From Variovorax sp. (GTDB taxonomy: Bacteria > Pseudomonadota > Gammaproteobacteria > Burkholderiales > Burkholderiaceae_C), in assembly GCA_017744935.1 (NCBI GenBank), contig JAGIAI010000012.1, positions 28,477 to 92,476 on the forward strand: a stretch of 64,000 nucleotides of DNA. The letters are read 5' to 3'. This document shows, piece by piece, positions 49,862 to 57,783 of this stretch. The notes under the pieces were generated by a model, which did no database searches, had not been told where the DNA came from, and saw only the letters and a list, made by a program, of their open reading frames with translations. A program made the position numbers and the translations under genes. Each line of letters opens with the position of its first letter. Positions within the stretch are counted from its first letter, which is position 1.

Positions 49862-51049
49862 TCACTCCAGCGCCGAAGCCGGTCCGAAGAACTCGTAGCG
49901 CGCCTGCTGGTCCGGTACGCCGATCGCGCTGAGGGCGCGCTTCACCTGCTGCATGAAAGGCTTCGGTCCGAGGAAGTACGCCTCGACCGAGCGCTTGTCG
50001 CCCGGCAGCCATTGCGCGAGCTTTTCCGCATCGATGCGGCCGATGGCGTGCGGCGCATCGACCTTGTCGGCCGGCGCTTCTTCGTAGCAGTAGAACCGCT
50101 GCAACTGCGGATGCTTGTGCGCCAGCGCATCGATGGTGCGGCGGAACGCATGCACGCCGCGCGTACGCGCGCAGTGGATGAAGTGCACAGGACGCGACGT
50201 CTTCAGCGCGGCTTCGAGCATGGCGAGCGTCGGGGTGATGCCCACGCCGCCGCTGATCAGCACCAGCGGGCGGTCGCTGTTCGTGAGCGTGAATGCGCCT
50301 GCGGGCGGGAACAGCTCGATCGTGGCGCCTTCCTGCACGTGGTCGTGCAGATGGTTCGATGCGACACCGCCGTTTTCGCGCTTCACGCTGATCCGGTACG
50401 TCTTTCCATTCGGCGCCGCCGACAGCGAGTAGTTGCGGCGCACTTCCTGGCCGTTCACCTGCAGACGCAACCCGATGTATTGGCCGGGCTGGAAGTCCAC
50501 CACCGGCTGGCCGTCGACCGGTTCCAGGTAGAACGAGGTGATCTCGTCGCTCTCGACTTCGCGGCGGACGACCTTGAAATCGCGCGCACCGCGCCAGCCG
50601 CCAGGCGCCTTCTCGTTGGCGTCATAAGCGGCCTTCTCGGCGCCGATCAGGATGTCGGCCAGTTGCTGGTAGGCCGCGGCCCATGCGGCGATGACCTCAT
50701 CGGTCGCGATCTCAGCGCCGAGCACTTCGCGGATCGCGCGCAGCAGGCAGGCGCCGACGATCGGGTAGTGCTCCGGCTGCACTTGCAGTGCGACGTGCTT
50801 GTTGACGATCTGCCCCGCGAGGTCGCCAAGCGCTTCCAGGCGGTCGATGTTGCGCGCGTACATGAGCACGCCGTTGGCCAGTGCGCGCGGCTGCTCGCCG
50901 CTGCTCTGGTGCGCCTGATTGAAGAGCGGGCGCACTTCCGGGAACTCGCCCAGCATGATCTTGTAGAAGTGGGTCGTGAGCGCTTCGCCGCCGGTCTCGA
51001 GCAGGGGCACGGTAGCGGTGATGATGGCTTTCTGTTGCGTCGTGAGCAT
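49862..51049 (-). CDS. hmpA: Flavohemoprotein (nitric oxide dioxygenase)
   Basis: A 395-residue enzyme that oxidises NO to nitrate. Globin domain residues match E. coli Hmp closely: Phe28, Tyr29, Gln53, the proximal His85 and Tyr95 are all present. The FAD domain follows (GQYIGLRLQVNG, RRNYSLSAAPNGKTY) and the NAD(P)H domain (LVLISGGVGITPTLAMLEAA, YFLGPKPFMQQV). It is divergent from norR. A sigma-54 promoter and three NorR sites lie in the gap, so induction by NO is expected. Confidence 0.96.
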   Translation of the reverse strand: MLTTQQKAIITATVPLLETGGEALTTHFYKIMLGEFPEVRPLFNQAHQSSGEQPRALANGVLMYARNIDRLEALGDLAGQIVNKHVALQVQPEHYPIVGACLLRAIREVLGAEIATDEVIAAWAAAYQQLADILIGAEKAAYDANEKAPGGWRGARDFKVVRREVESDEITSFYLEPVDGQPVVDFQPGQYIGLRLQVNGQEVRRNYSLSAAPNGKTYRISVKRENGGVASNHLHDHVQEGATIELFPPAGAFTLTNSDRPLVLISGGVGITPTLAMLEAALKTSRPVHFIHCARTRGVHAFRRTIDALAHKHPQLQRFYCYEEAPADKVDAPHAIGRIDAEKLAQWLPGDKRSVEAYFLGPKPFMQQVKRALSAIGVPDQQARYEFFGPASALE

Positions 51050-51091
51050 GGGAACCAGATCCTTGGAGTGAGATGCGGATGCTTGGGAGAT

Positions 51092-51107
51092 TGCAAGCGC
51101 CGTTCCA
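51092..51107 (-). promoter_or_regulatory. Sigma-54 promoter of hmpA
   Basis: On the minus strand TGGAACG-N4-TTGCA matches the sigma-54 consensus TGGCACG-N4-TTGCW at all but one position, with the invariant GG and GC correctly spaced. It sits 43 bp before the hmpA ATG and downstream of three NorR sites. Confidence 0.8.
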
Positions 51108-51149
51108 GCCAGGCGCGCCTTATGAATCAATGACTTGCGCAGCCGTGAT

Positions 51150-51205
51150 GTCTTTCTGACAGCGATAGGATGCTGTCGTTTTGACTTCATGCGTGTCAGA
51201 TTGAC
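51150..51205. promoter_or_regulatory. Three NorR binding sites (GT-N7-AC)
   Basis: GTCTTTCTGAC (51150-51160), GTCGTTTTGAC (51175-51185) and GTCAGATTGAC (51195-51205) each match the NorR enhancer consensus GT-N7-AC, with centres 25 and 20 bp apart. Three sites are also used by E. coli NorR. The last site ends at the base before the T of the norR ATG. Confidence 0.82.
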
Positions 51206-52777
51206 ATGAACTCCCAGCCGCTGCTCCAGGCCATCATCCCGCTGGTGGCCGACATTGCGCGCGAGCTTCCCGGCGCCGAGCGCTATCGCCGGCTGCTGGA
51301 GGCGCTGCGCTTCCTCATGCCTTGCGACGCCGCCGCGCTGCTGCGTCTGGACGAAGGCTGGTTGGTGCCGCTCGCCGTCGACGGATTGAGTGCCGACACG
51401 CTTGGTCGCCGCTTCCGCGTGGACGAGCATCCACGATTCGCCTCTCTGCTCGAAGCGCCTGGGCCGCTGCGCTTTCCGACCGACAGTCCACTGGCTGACC
51501 CCTATGACGGGCTGGTAGAGGGCCACGAAGGCCATCTCCCGGTGCACGACTGCATGGGTTGCGTGATCCGGCTGGACGAAAAGCCGTGGGGGCTGCTGAC
51601 GCTCGACGCGCTGACGCCGGAGCGGTTCTCGCGCCAGGACCTCGATGCGCTGCAATCCTTCGCCAGCCTCGCTGCGGCGACCGTGAGCGTCACCGGGCAT
51701 ATCGAGCGGCTTGAATCCCGCGTCGTGCAAGAGAGTCTCCGCGCGGAGGGCTATCGCCTTGCGGCCGCACCGCGCACACGCACCCTGATTGGCCGCAGCT
51801 CGCCGATGCGCCAGTTGCAGAAGGAGATCGAGCTGGTCGCCGGCAGCGATCTGACGGTGCTGATCCAGGGCGAAACGGGCGTCGGCAAGGAACTGGTCGC
51901 CGAGGCGCTGCATGCTGCGTCCACGCGCGCTGGGCGTCCCATGGTCAGTCTCAATTGCGCCGCATTGCCCGAGACGCTGGTCGAGAGCGAACTCTTCGGT
52001 CACGTGCGCGGCGCCTTCACCGGCGCGGTGGGCGAGCGGCCCGGCAAGTTCGAACTCGCCGACGGCGGCACGCTGTTCCTCGACGAGGTCGGCGAACTCG
52101 CCTTGCCGGTTCAGGCCAAGCTGCTGCGCGTGCTCCAGAGTGGGCAATTGCAGCGGCTCGGCTCCGATCGCGAACATCACGTGGATGTCAGGCTGATCGC
52201 CGCGACGAATCGCAATCTCGCCGAAGAGGTGCGTGCGGGGCGTTTGCGCGCGGACTTCTATCACCGCTTGAGCGCCTATCCGCTCCAGGTGCCGCCGCTA
52301 CGCGACCGGGCGCGGGACGTGCTGCTGCTGGCCGGCTCCTTTCTCGAAGAGAACCGGTCGCGCCTGGGCCTCGGCGGTTTGCGGCTGGAAGCGAGCGCGC
52401 AGACTGCGTTGCTCGGCTACGACTGGCCTGGCAATGTTCGCGAGTTGGAGCACTTGTTGGGCCGCAGCGTGCTGAAGGCGCTCGGCCGGCAGCTGCGCCG
52501 GCCGCGAATCCTGAGTCTGGTGGCCGAGGACCTCGATCTGCCGCAAGTCCGGCCGCTTGCCCAGGTTGCCGAGGCGCAAGAGACCGGATCGTCGGAGGCG
52601 CCAGCCGTCGGGCCGATGAGCGAGGCAGTGGATGGGTTCAAGCGTGAGCTCATCGCGTCCGCGCTGAGCCGCCACGATCACAACCTGGCAGCCGCGGCGC
52701 GCTCGCTGGGCATGGATCGCGGGAATCTCGCGCGCCTCGCCAAGCGCCTGGGTATGCCGACCGACAAGGGCCGCTGA
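51206..52777 (+). CDS. norR: NO-responsive sigma-54 activator NorR
   Basis: A 523-residue bacterial enhancer-binding protein. The N-terminal GAF domain (about 20-175) would hold the NO-sensing non-heme iron. The AAA+ domain has Walker A GETGVGKE (about 222), the sigma-54-contacting GAFTGA loop (about 268) and Walker B GGTLFLDEVGEL. The C-terminal Fis-type HTH is ALSRHDHNLAAAARSLGMDR then GNLARLAKRLG. It is divergent from hmpA, which it should activate. Three GT-N7-AC sites directly upstream also allow autoregulation. Confidence 0.95.
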   Translation: MNSQPLLQAIIPLVADIARELPGAERYRRLLEALRFLMPCDAAALLRLDEGWLVPLAVDGLSADTLGRRFRVDEHPRFASLLEAPGPLRFPTDSPLADPYDGLVEGHEGHLPVHDCMGCVIRLDEKPWGLLTLDALTPERFSRQDLDALQSFASLAAATVSVTGHIERLESRVVQESLRAEGYRLAAAPRTRTLIGRSSPMRQLQKEIELVAGSDLTVLIQGETGVGKELVAEALHAASTRAGRPMVSLNCAALPETLVESELFGHVRGAFTGAVGERPGKFELADGGTLFLDEVGELALPVQAKLLRVLQSGQLQRLGSDREHHVDVRLIAATNRNLAEEVRAGRLRADFYHRLSAYPLQVPPLRDRARDVLLLAGSFLEENRSRLGLGGLRLEASAQTALLGYDWPGNVRELEHLLGRSVLKALGRQLRRPRILSLVAEDLDLPQVRPLAQVAEAQETGSSEAPAVGPMSEAVDGFKRELIASALSRHDHNLAAAARSLGMDRGNLARLAKRLGMPTDKGR

Positions 52778-52784
52778 AGCGCGC

Positions 52785-53609
52785 TCAGCCCTTGGCGCGT
52801 GGGGGCGGCACATCGATGACGAGGTCCGGCCGGAAGTTCTCCTGCTCGCCCTTGGACATGTAGCCGAGCGGATTCGCGACCACGCGGCAGCCGTCCTTCA
52901 CATAGTCGAACTGGCAGTGCAGATGTCCATGCAGCCAGAGGTCCGCGCGAGGCAGCAATTCGTCGAGGTTGTTGCAGAAGCCCGCGGTGCCCGGCGTGAG
53001 GCCATAGCGCGGATCGGCGCTGGCGAGCGTCGGGGCGAAATGGGTGATGGCGATCGTCGTGCCGTCAAAGTCCTGCGCGAGCGCATCGCGCAGCCAGGCT
53101 TGGCATGCCAGTGACTGTTCTCTCAATGGCTCGGCGAGGAAGGTCTCGCCGTGGCGGATCGTGGCCGCCTTCTCCAGATAGAAGTTGGCGGCGCGCATCG
53201 CCTTGCCACGCTTCTTGAGCGCTTCGGTCATCGTGTCGGCCGGCTCGACCAAGGCATCGAAATCGGCCCAGAGCGTGGTGCCGATGAAGCGCACGCCATC
53301 GATGACGCGGGTTTCGCGCTCCAGCCAGCCGATGTCCAGCGCGTCGCAGAGATCGCGCAGCCGACTATGGACTTCGTCGAAATCGGCTGCGTCGTATTCG
53401 TGATTGCCCGGCACGTAGATCACCGGAACGGGCCATCCGTGCCGCGGTGAAAACCGCGAAAGTCCGAAATCGAATTCCAGCAGCCTTGATCCCGGTTGGT
53501 AGGAACCGATGTCGCCCGCGAGCACCAGCAGATCGGCGCCCGGTGCGGGAGCGATCTCCAGCTTCGGATGGACTTCGATATGGAGGTCTGAGAGGAGCTG
53601 GAGCTTCAT
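52785..53609 (-). CDS. Calcineurin-like metallophosphoesterase
   Basis: A 274-residue enzyme with all five metal-binding blocks: SDLHIE (7-12), VLAGDIGSY (about 30), VPGNHEYD (about 66), ITHFAP (about 190) and HGHLH (about 229). No signal peptide, so it is cytosolic. The family includes phosphodiesterases for nucleotides and small esters; the substrate is unassigned. It is convergent with norR (7 bp between stops). Confidence 0.9.
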   Translation of the reverse strand: MKLQLLSDLHIEVHPKLEIAPAPGADLLVLAGDIGSYQPGSRLLEFDFGLSRFSPRHGWPVPVIYVPGNHEYDAADFDEVHSRLRDLCDALDIGWLERETRVIDGVRFIGTTLWADFDALVEPADTMTEALKKRGKAMRAANFYLEKAATIRHGETFLAEPLREQSLACQAWLRDALAQDFDGTTIAITHFAPTLASADPRYGLTPGTAGFCNNLDELLPRADLWLHGHLHCQFDYVKDGCRVVANPLGYMSKGEQENFRPDLVIDVPPPRAKG

Positions 53610-53666
53610 GGATGCAGTCTAGGTGAGTGCGTTATGCGGGAGGCGCATAGTTCTGGGCTTGAGTAT

Positions 53667-53699
53667 CTAGGGAAAACCCTTAATCTACGGTCCATCATC
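53667..53699 (+). promoter_or_regulatory. Promoter box shared with the 54987 gene (copy 1)
   Basis: A block beginning CTAGGGAAAACCC, followed by TTAAT and a CCATC tail, lies about 30-63 bp before the small 53730 gene. It closely parallels 54923-54954 in front of the 54987 gene. It includes a GGG...CCC dyad, so it could be a binding site for the LysR protein encoded between the two genes. Confidence 0.5.
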
Positions 53700-53729
53700 A
53701 TTTCAGGAGCGCATCGCCGCGCACCCATC

Positions 53730-53900
53730 ATGTTTACCTTGCTTGCCCAAGTGGCGCGCTTCTTCCGTTCTCCGACCCCTGCGACTGCCAATCTGGCCAC
53801 GGCGCTGATGGAGGCCGCAGACGGCCGCGCGGGAACCGACGCACATCATGCGCAGGAACTGCGCGCAGCCGCCAGCGCCTGGCTGAGCGTCATCCGCTAA
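53730..53900 (+). CDS. Small basic helical protein, 56 residues
   Basis: Starts MFTLLAQVARFFRSPTPATA, with an amphipathic N-terminal helix followed by an Ala-rich, possibly helical tail (AQELRAAASAWLSVIR). The ATG at 53730 is chosen because the upstream frame lacks coding character. It carries the same upstream box as the 54987 gene, suggesting joint control. Its stop overlaps the end of the convergent LysR gene. The function is unknown. Confidence 0.5.
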   Translation: MFTLLAQVARFFRSPTPATANLATALMEAADGRAGTDAHHAQELRAAASAWLSVIR

Positions 53901-54880
53901 ACGGGGTTTCTCGACAGCGGCGCCGTCCCCGCAAACGCCGCGGCGGCGGATCGCAACAAGGCCTGCCGCAGCCATTCATGCGCATGCCCATGTTGCGCGC
54001 GGCGGTGCCAGAGCGCATCCACATGTACCGGGGGCTGCTCGAAAGGAAGGTCGCGCAGGACGAGTTGGTCCTGAATGCCAGTCACACGCACGAAGTGGCG
54101 CGGCATCACCGTCAACAGGTCCGAATTGGCGACCACCCGGCCGGCAGTGAAAAACTGGTTGACCGTGACCACGATGCGCCGCTCGCGTCCGAGCGCGCCG
54201 AGCGTCTGGTCGATGAAGCCGTACGGCCGTCCTGAAAAGCTCACGAGCAGGTGCCGTGCCGCGCAATAGGCATCGAGCGTCAGCGGCGCTGACGCCAGCG
54301 GATGGTCCTTTCGCATCACGCACACGTATTCGCCGACATAGAGACGCATGGTCTCGAACGGCGTTCCGACTTCCGACTGACCTCGGGCGGCAAGGCTGGC
54401 GATCACGGCCGGGAAATAGCCGATCGCCATGTCCATTTCCTCGTTCTCGAGCATGCGCCGCGGATCGCGCGTGGTGAGTGGCAGGACCCGCAAGGACACG
54501 GCCCGCGCCTCGTTCTCGACGATCTCGACCAGGCCTGGCATGAGTTCGGCGGCCGTCGCGTCGGCCATCGCCAGCAGGAAGCTCGTGTCGGCAACGCCGG
54601 CATCGAACTCGCCGGGCGCCAGAGTGTGCTGCAACTGCCGTAGCGCATCGCGGACGGCGGGCCAGAGGGCCAGCGCGCGCGGCGTGGGCTCGACGCCGGC
54701 GCCCGAGCGTCGGACCAGGTCGTCACCCAGCACATCGCGCAGACGGCGGAGGGCATTGCTCACCGCAGGTTGGGTGATGGAGAGATTTCGGGCGGCCCGC
54801 GTCAGGTTGCGCTCCGCCATCACCTCGTCGAAGACACGGAGCAGGTTCAGGTCCAGCCTGCGGAAGTTGATGTCCATCAT
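53897..54880 (-). CDS. LysR-family transcriptional regulator (NodD/NahR-like)
   Basis: A 327-residue LysR protein. The N-terminal RRLDLNLLRVFDEVMAERNL then TRAARNLSITQPAVSNALRR (about 7-46) is typical of the NahR/NodD subgroup, followed by the inducer domain. It is divergent from the 54987 gene and convergent with the 53730 gene, both of which carry the same upstream box. It is the natural candidate regulator for both. The inducer is unknown. Confidence 0.9.
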   Translation of the reverse strand: MMDINFRRLDLNLLRVFDEVMAERNLTRAARNLSITQPAVSNALRRLRDVLGDDLVRRSGAGVEPTPRALALWPAVRDALRQLQHTLAPGEFDAGVADTSFLLAMADATAAELMPGLVEIVENEARAVSLRVLPLTTRDPRRMLENEEMDMAIGYFPAVIASLAARGQSEVGTPFETMRLYVGEYVCVMRKDHPLASAPLTLDAYCAARHLLVSFSGRPYGFIDQTLGALGRERRIVVTVNQFFTAGRVVANSDLLTVMPRHFVRVTGIQDQLVLRDLPFEQPPVHVDALWHRRAQHGHAHEWLRQALLRSAAAAFAGTAPLSRNPV

Positions 54881-54922
54881 CGTTGTGAATGGTAAACATC
54901 AAGAAGATAAATTGGCAAAACA

Positions 54923-54954
54923 CTAGGGTAACCCCTAATATCAGACCATCGTTC
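54923..54954 (+). promoter_or_regulatory. Promoter box shared with the 53730 gene (copy 2)
   Basis: CTAGGGTAACCCC, then TAATATCAGACCATC, sits 33-64 bp before the 54987 ATG and parallels 53667-53699 in order and spacing. It lies in the divergent gap with the LysR gene, as expected for a regulator site near a promoter. Confidence 0.5.
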
Positions 54955-54986
54955 CCGGACTTGCGTCCATCTTGGAGAAAAACATC

Positions 54987-55409
54987 ATGACAAGCTTCGT
55001 ACAGGTAGAGACCCCTGCCAACCATCCTGGCGTCGTTCGCGCCGAGGCCGTGATCAATCAGGTCCGCACTGCCCGCCGCGGCTTTGACGGCGCACGCGGG
55101 CTGGCCGCGCTGCTGCTGGCCGCCATCGTTTCGTCGGTTCTGGTTGCCGCCGACCGGCTCATGTCCACCACGGAAGAAGGGGGCCTTCTGGTCGCCTGGG
55201 CCGTGCTGTGGGGCGTGGCCTTCGTCGCCATCGCGCTGTTTGCCGGCACCGCTCGCTCGCTGGCCGAGCGATTGATCGTCGCCACCCGCAAGAGCGCGCG
55301 CCGCCGTGCTGCCGCCCGTGCCGACGCGCAGTTCCTGGCTTACGCCAAGTACGACCCGCGCATCCTGCGCGACCTGCAGGTCATTGCCAGCCATCAGGAA
55401 GCCGCCTGA
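54987..55409 (+). CDS. Small two-helix membrane protein
   Basis: A 140-residue protein with two hydrophobic helices (about 40-60 and 70-90) separated by a short acidic loop (STTEEGG). A basic cytosolic tail follows (ATRKSARRRAAARADAQFLA) and ends in YDPRILRDLQVIASHQ. GGAG lies 9 bases before the ATG at 54987. A strong intrinsic terminator follows 45 bp after the stop. The function is unknown; regulation by the divergent LysR gene is likely. Confidence 0.65.
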   Translation: MTSFVQVETPANHPGVVRAEAVINQVRTARRGFDGARGLAALLLAAIVSSVLVAADRLMSTTEEGGLLVAWAVLWGVAFVAIALFAGTARSLAERLIVATRKSARRRAAARADAQFLAYAKYDPRILRDLQVIASHQEAA

Positions 55410-55454
55410 TCTGGCCGCCTAGGCCCGCCGAGTGCCCGCGCGAAGCGGGGCAAT

Positions 55455-55484
55455 AAAAAAAGCCGCCCTCGGGCGGCTTTTTTG
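55455..55484. terminator. Bidirectional intrinsic terminator
   Basis: An A-run, the stem AGCCGCC/GGCGGCT with a CTCG loop, and a T-run form a hairpin that works on both strands. It serves the 54987 gene on the plus strand and pckG on the minus strand, whose stop lies 17 bp away. Confidence 0.9.
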
Positions 55485-55500
55485 TTTGCGCTCGCTGGCC

Positions 55501-57348
55501 TCAAGCGGCGAGGCGCTGCTCGATCGCGGCCTTGGTCGCCGGCAGTTCCTTCGGCAGATGATGCGCCAGTTGCTGGAACAGCTCGGCGTGCAGCTTCAGT
55601 TCGGCCTGCCACGCGGCCTTGTCGATGCTGGTGACGGTTTCGAACTGCTCGGCGCTGAAGTCCAGGCCGGTCCAGTTGAGGTCTGCATAGCGGGGGCTGA
55701 CGCCAAAAACGTGCTCGCTGCCCTCGGCCTTGTTCTCGATGCGGTCGATCATCCACTTCAGGACGCGCATGTTCTCGCCGTAGCCGGGCCAGACGAACTT
55801 GCCGTCGGCGCCCTTGCGAAACCAGTTGGTGGTGTAGATCTTCGGCAGCTTCGCGCCGGAGGCGGCGAGCTTCTTGCCCAGGTCAAGCCAGTGCTGGAAG
55901 TAGTCGCTCATGTTGTAGCCGGCGAAGGGCAGCATCGCGAACGGATCGCGGCGCACCACGCCCTGCTGGCCGAAAGCAGCCGCAGTGGTTTCGGAGCCCA
56001 TGGTGGCAGCCATGTACACGCCTTCGACCCAATCGCGGGCTTCGGTCACCAGCGGCACCGTGGTCGAGCGGCGGCCGCCGAAGATGAAGGCGTCGATGGC
56101 GACGCCCTTCGGGTCGTCCCACGCCGGGTCGAGCGCCGGATTGTTGGTCGCGGCGACCGTGAAGCGTGCGTTCGGGTGAGCGGCCTTGGCGCCGGTCTCC
56201 TTGGCGATCGCGGGCGTCCAGTCCTTGCCTTGCCAGTCGATCGCGTGGGCGGGGGCTTCGCCCATGCCTTCCCACCAGACGTCGCCGTCATCGGTCAGCG
56301 CCACGTTCGTGAAGATCACGTCGCGGTCCAGGCTGGCCATGCAGTTCGGATTGGTCTGCAGGTTGGTGCCGGGAGCCACGCCGAAATAGCCGGCTTCAGG
56401 ATTGATCGCGTAGAGCTTGCCGTCGACGCTGGGCTTGATCCAGGCGATGTCGTCGCCGATGGTGGTGACCTTCCAGCCGTCAAAGCCGGCGGGCGGGATC
56501 AGCATCGCGAAGTTGGTCTTGCCGCAGGCGCTCGGGAAGGCGGCGGCCACGTGGTGCTTCTTGCCTTCGGGGTTGGTCACCCCGAGGATGAGCATGTGTT
56601 CGGCCAGCCAGCCTTCGTCGCGGCCCATGTTGGAGGCGATACGCAGCGCGAAGCACTTCTTGCCCAGCAGCGCGTTGCCGCCGTAGCCCGAGCCGTAGCT
56701 CCAGATTTCGCGGGTTTCAGGGTAATGGACGATGTACTTCGTCTTGTTGCAGGGCCAGGCCACGTCTTGCTGGCCGGCTTCAAGCGGTGCGCCGACGGTA
56801 TGGACGCAGGGCACGAATTCGCCGTCATCGCCGAGCACGTCATAAACGGCCTTGCCCATGCGGGTCATGATCTTCATGTTGACCGCCACATAGGGGCTGT
56901 CGGAGAGTTCGATTCCGATGTGCGCGATCGGCGAACCCAGCGGGCCCATGCTGAACGGCACCACGTACATGGTGCGGCCCTTCATGCAGCCGTCGAACAG
57001 CGGCTGGAGCGTGGCGCGCATTTCGGCCGGATCCATCCAGTTGTTGGTCGGGCCGGCGTCTTCCTTCTTGGCCGAGCAGATGAACGTGCGGTCTTCGACA
57101 CGCGCGACGTCGCTCGGGTCGGAACTCGCGAGGTAGGAGTTGGGGCGCTTGGCCGGGTTGAGCCGCTTGAAGGTACCGGCATCGACCATCTGCTGGCAGA
57201 GGCGGTCGTATTCCTCGGTGCTGCCGTCACACCAGTGGATCGCGGCCGGCTTGCACAGCGCGGCCATTTCGGCCACCCAGGCGATCAGTTTTGCGTTCTT
57301 GACATAGGAGGGTGCCTGCATGGCAAGACCCTTCAGCGGTGCGTTCAT
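55501..57348 (-). CDS. pckG: Phosphoenolpyruvate carboxykinase (GTP)
   Basis: A 615-residue enzyme converting oxaloacetate to phosphoenolpyruvate with GTP, the entry to gluconeogenesis. The GTP-type kinase loop [16 protein letters not shown] (about 272) with the reactive Cys identifies the GTP-dependent class. WITH-type metal and substrate regions follow ([26 protein letters not shown]). The ATG at 57348 is preceded by AGGAG 8 bases upstream; the TTG one codon earlier is not needed. A TTGAAAA/TTTTCAA dyad (57363-57381) just upstream could be an operator. Confidence 0.97.
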   Translation of the reverse strand: MNAPLKGLAMQAPSYVKNAKLIAWVAEMAALCKPAAIHWCDGSTEEYDRLCQQMVDAGTFKRLNPAKRPNSYLASSDPSDVARVEDRTFICSAKKEDAGPTNNWMDPAEMRATLQPLFDGCMKGRTMYVVPFSMGPLGSPIAHIGIELSDSPYVAVNMKIMTRMGKAVYDVLGDDGEFVPCVHTVGAPLEAGQQDVAWPCNKTKYIVHYPETREIWSYGSGYGGNALLGKKCFALRIASNMGRDEGWLAEHMLILGVTNPEGKKHHVAAAFPSACGKTNFAMLIPPAGFDGWKVTTIGDDIAWIKPSVDGKLYAINPEAGYFGVAPGTNLQTNPNCMASLDRDVIFTNVALTDDGDVWWEGMGEAPAHAIDWQGKDWTPAIAKETGAKAAHPNARFTVAATNNPALDPAWDDPKGVAIDAFIFGGRRSTTVPLVTEARDWVEGVYMAATMGSETTAAAFGQQGVVRRDPFAMLPFAGYNMSDYFQHWLDLGKKLAASGAKLPKIYTTNWFRKGADGKFVWPGYGENMRVLKWMIDRIENKAEGSEHVFGVSPRYADLNWTGLDFSAEQFETVTSIDKAAWQAELKLHAELFQQLAHHLPKELPATKAAIEQRLAA

Positions 57349-57362
57349 CAAAATCTCCTAAG

Positions 57363-57381
57363 TTGAAAATCGTCTTTTCAA
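57363..57381. promoter_or_regulatory. TTGAAAA/TTTTCAA dyad upstream of pckG
   Basis: A 7-bp inverted repeat with a 5-nt centre lies 15 bp before the pckG start, next to its ribosome-binding site. It is a possible repressor site or leader hairpin. The assignment is by position only. Confidence 0.4.
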
Positions 57382-57510
57382 AGGGGACTCAGCCTCTCGG
57401 CGGCGAGATCCATCGGAGAAAACGTTTCAATCTTTGGGGAGAAGCCGGATCGCAACCAGCCATTTATCCCGCTTGCGCCGAGGCCGTCTGTCGGCCTCCG
57501 GCTTTTTTTG
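57382..57510 (+). ncRNA. Candidate small RNA ending in an intrinsic terminator
   Basis: On the plus strand a GAGGCCG-TCTGT-CGGCCTC hairpin (57480-57498) is followed by CGGC and seven T, a standard rho-independent terminator. No plus-strand gene precedes it: pckG and the 50-residue gene both run on the minus strand. A short transcript from the pckG upstream region ending here is the simplest explanation. The 5' end is not known; the interval is an upper bound. Confidence 0.35.
57480..57510 (+). terminator. Orphan plus-strand intrinsic terminator
   Basis: A 7-bp GC-rich stem (57480-57486/57492-57498), 5-nt loop and a T7 tract ending at 57510. It is the 3' boundary of the proposed small RNA and does not belong to any plus-strand protein gene. 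Confidence 0.75.
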
Positions 57511-57550
57511 GAGCGGGGAGCGGGCACGAAGTGCCCCGCAAGTAAAAAAA

Positions 57551-57703
57551 TCAGGCCACGTAGATGGCGATGGACGCCAGGAGCAGCATCAGGACCCCGC
57601 CGGCGATGGGCAACACCAGGGGCATGAGATGGACGACCGACTCGACCGCGTCTTTTTCGACGGCGGCCGCATGACCGGGCTCAACGGGGGTGGGATGGGA
57701 CAT
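57551..57703 (-). CDS. Small single-helix membrane protein, 50 residues
   Basis: A short ORF with a polar N-terminus (MSHPTPVEPGHAAAVEKDAV) and a C-terminal hydrophobic helix (VLPIAGGVLMLLLASIAIYV). AGGA lies 7-8 bases before the ATG at 57703. The clean split into a charged half and a membrane helix argues for a real gene. It lies between ilvA and pckG on the same strand. Its length and topology resemble small membrane proteins that modulate larger complexes. The function is unknown. Confidence 0.55.
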   Translation of the reverse strand: MSHPTPVEPGHAAAVEKDAVESVVHLMPLVLPIAGGVLMLLLASIAIYVA

Positions 57704-57783
57704 CGTTCTTCCTCGGGTTCTCGGGACTGGCGGCTATTTTACCGGCCGGGTCGCAATAGGGCGTCTAGGGGGTTCCCAGACCC

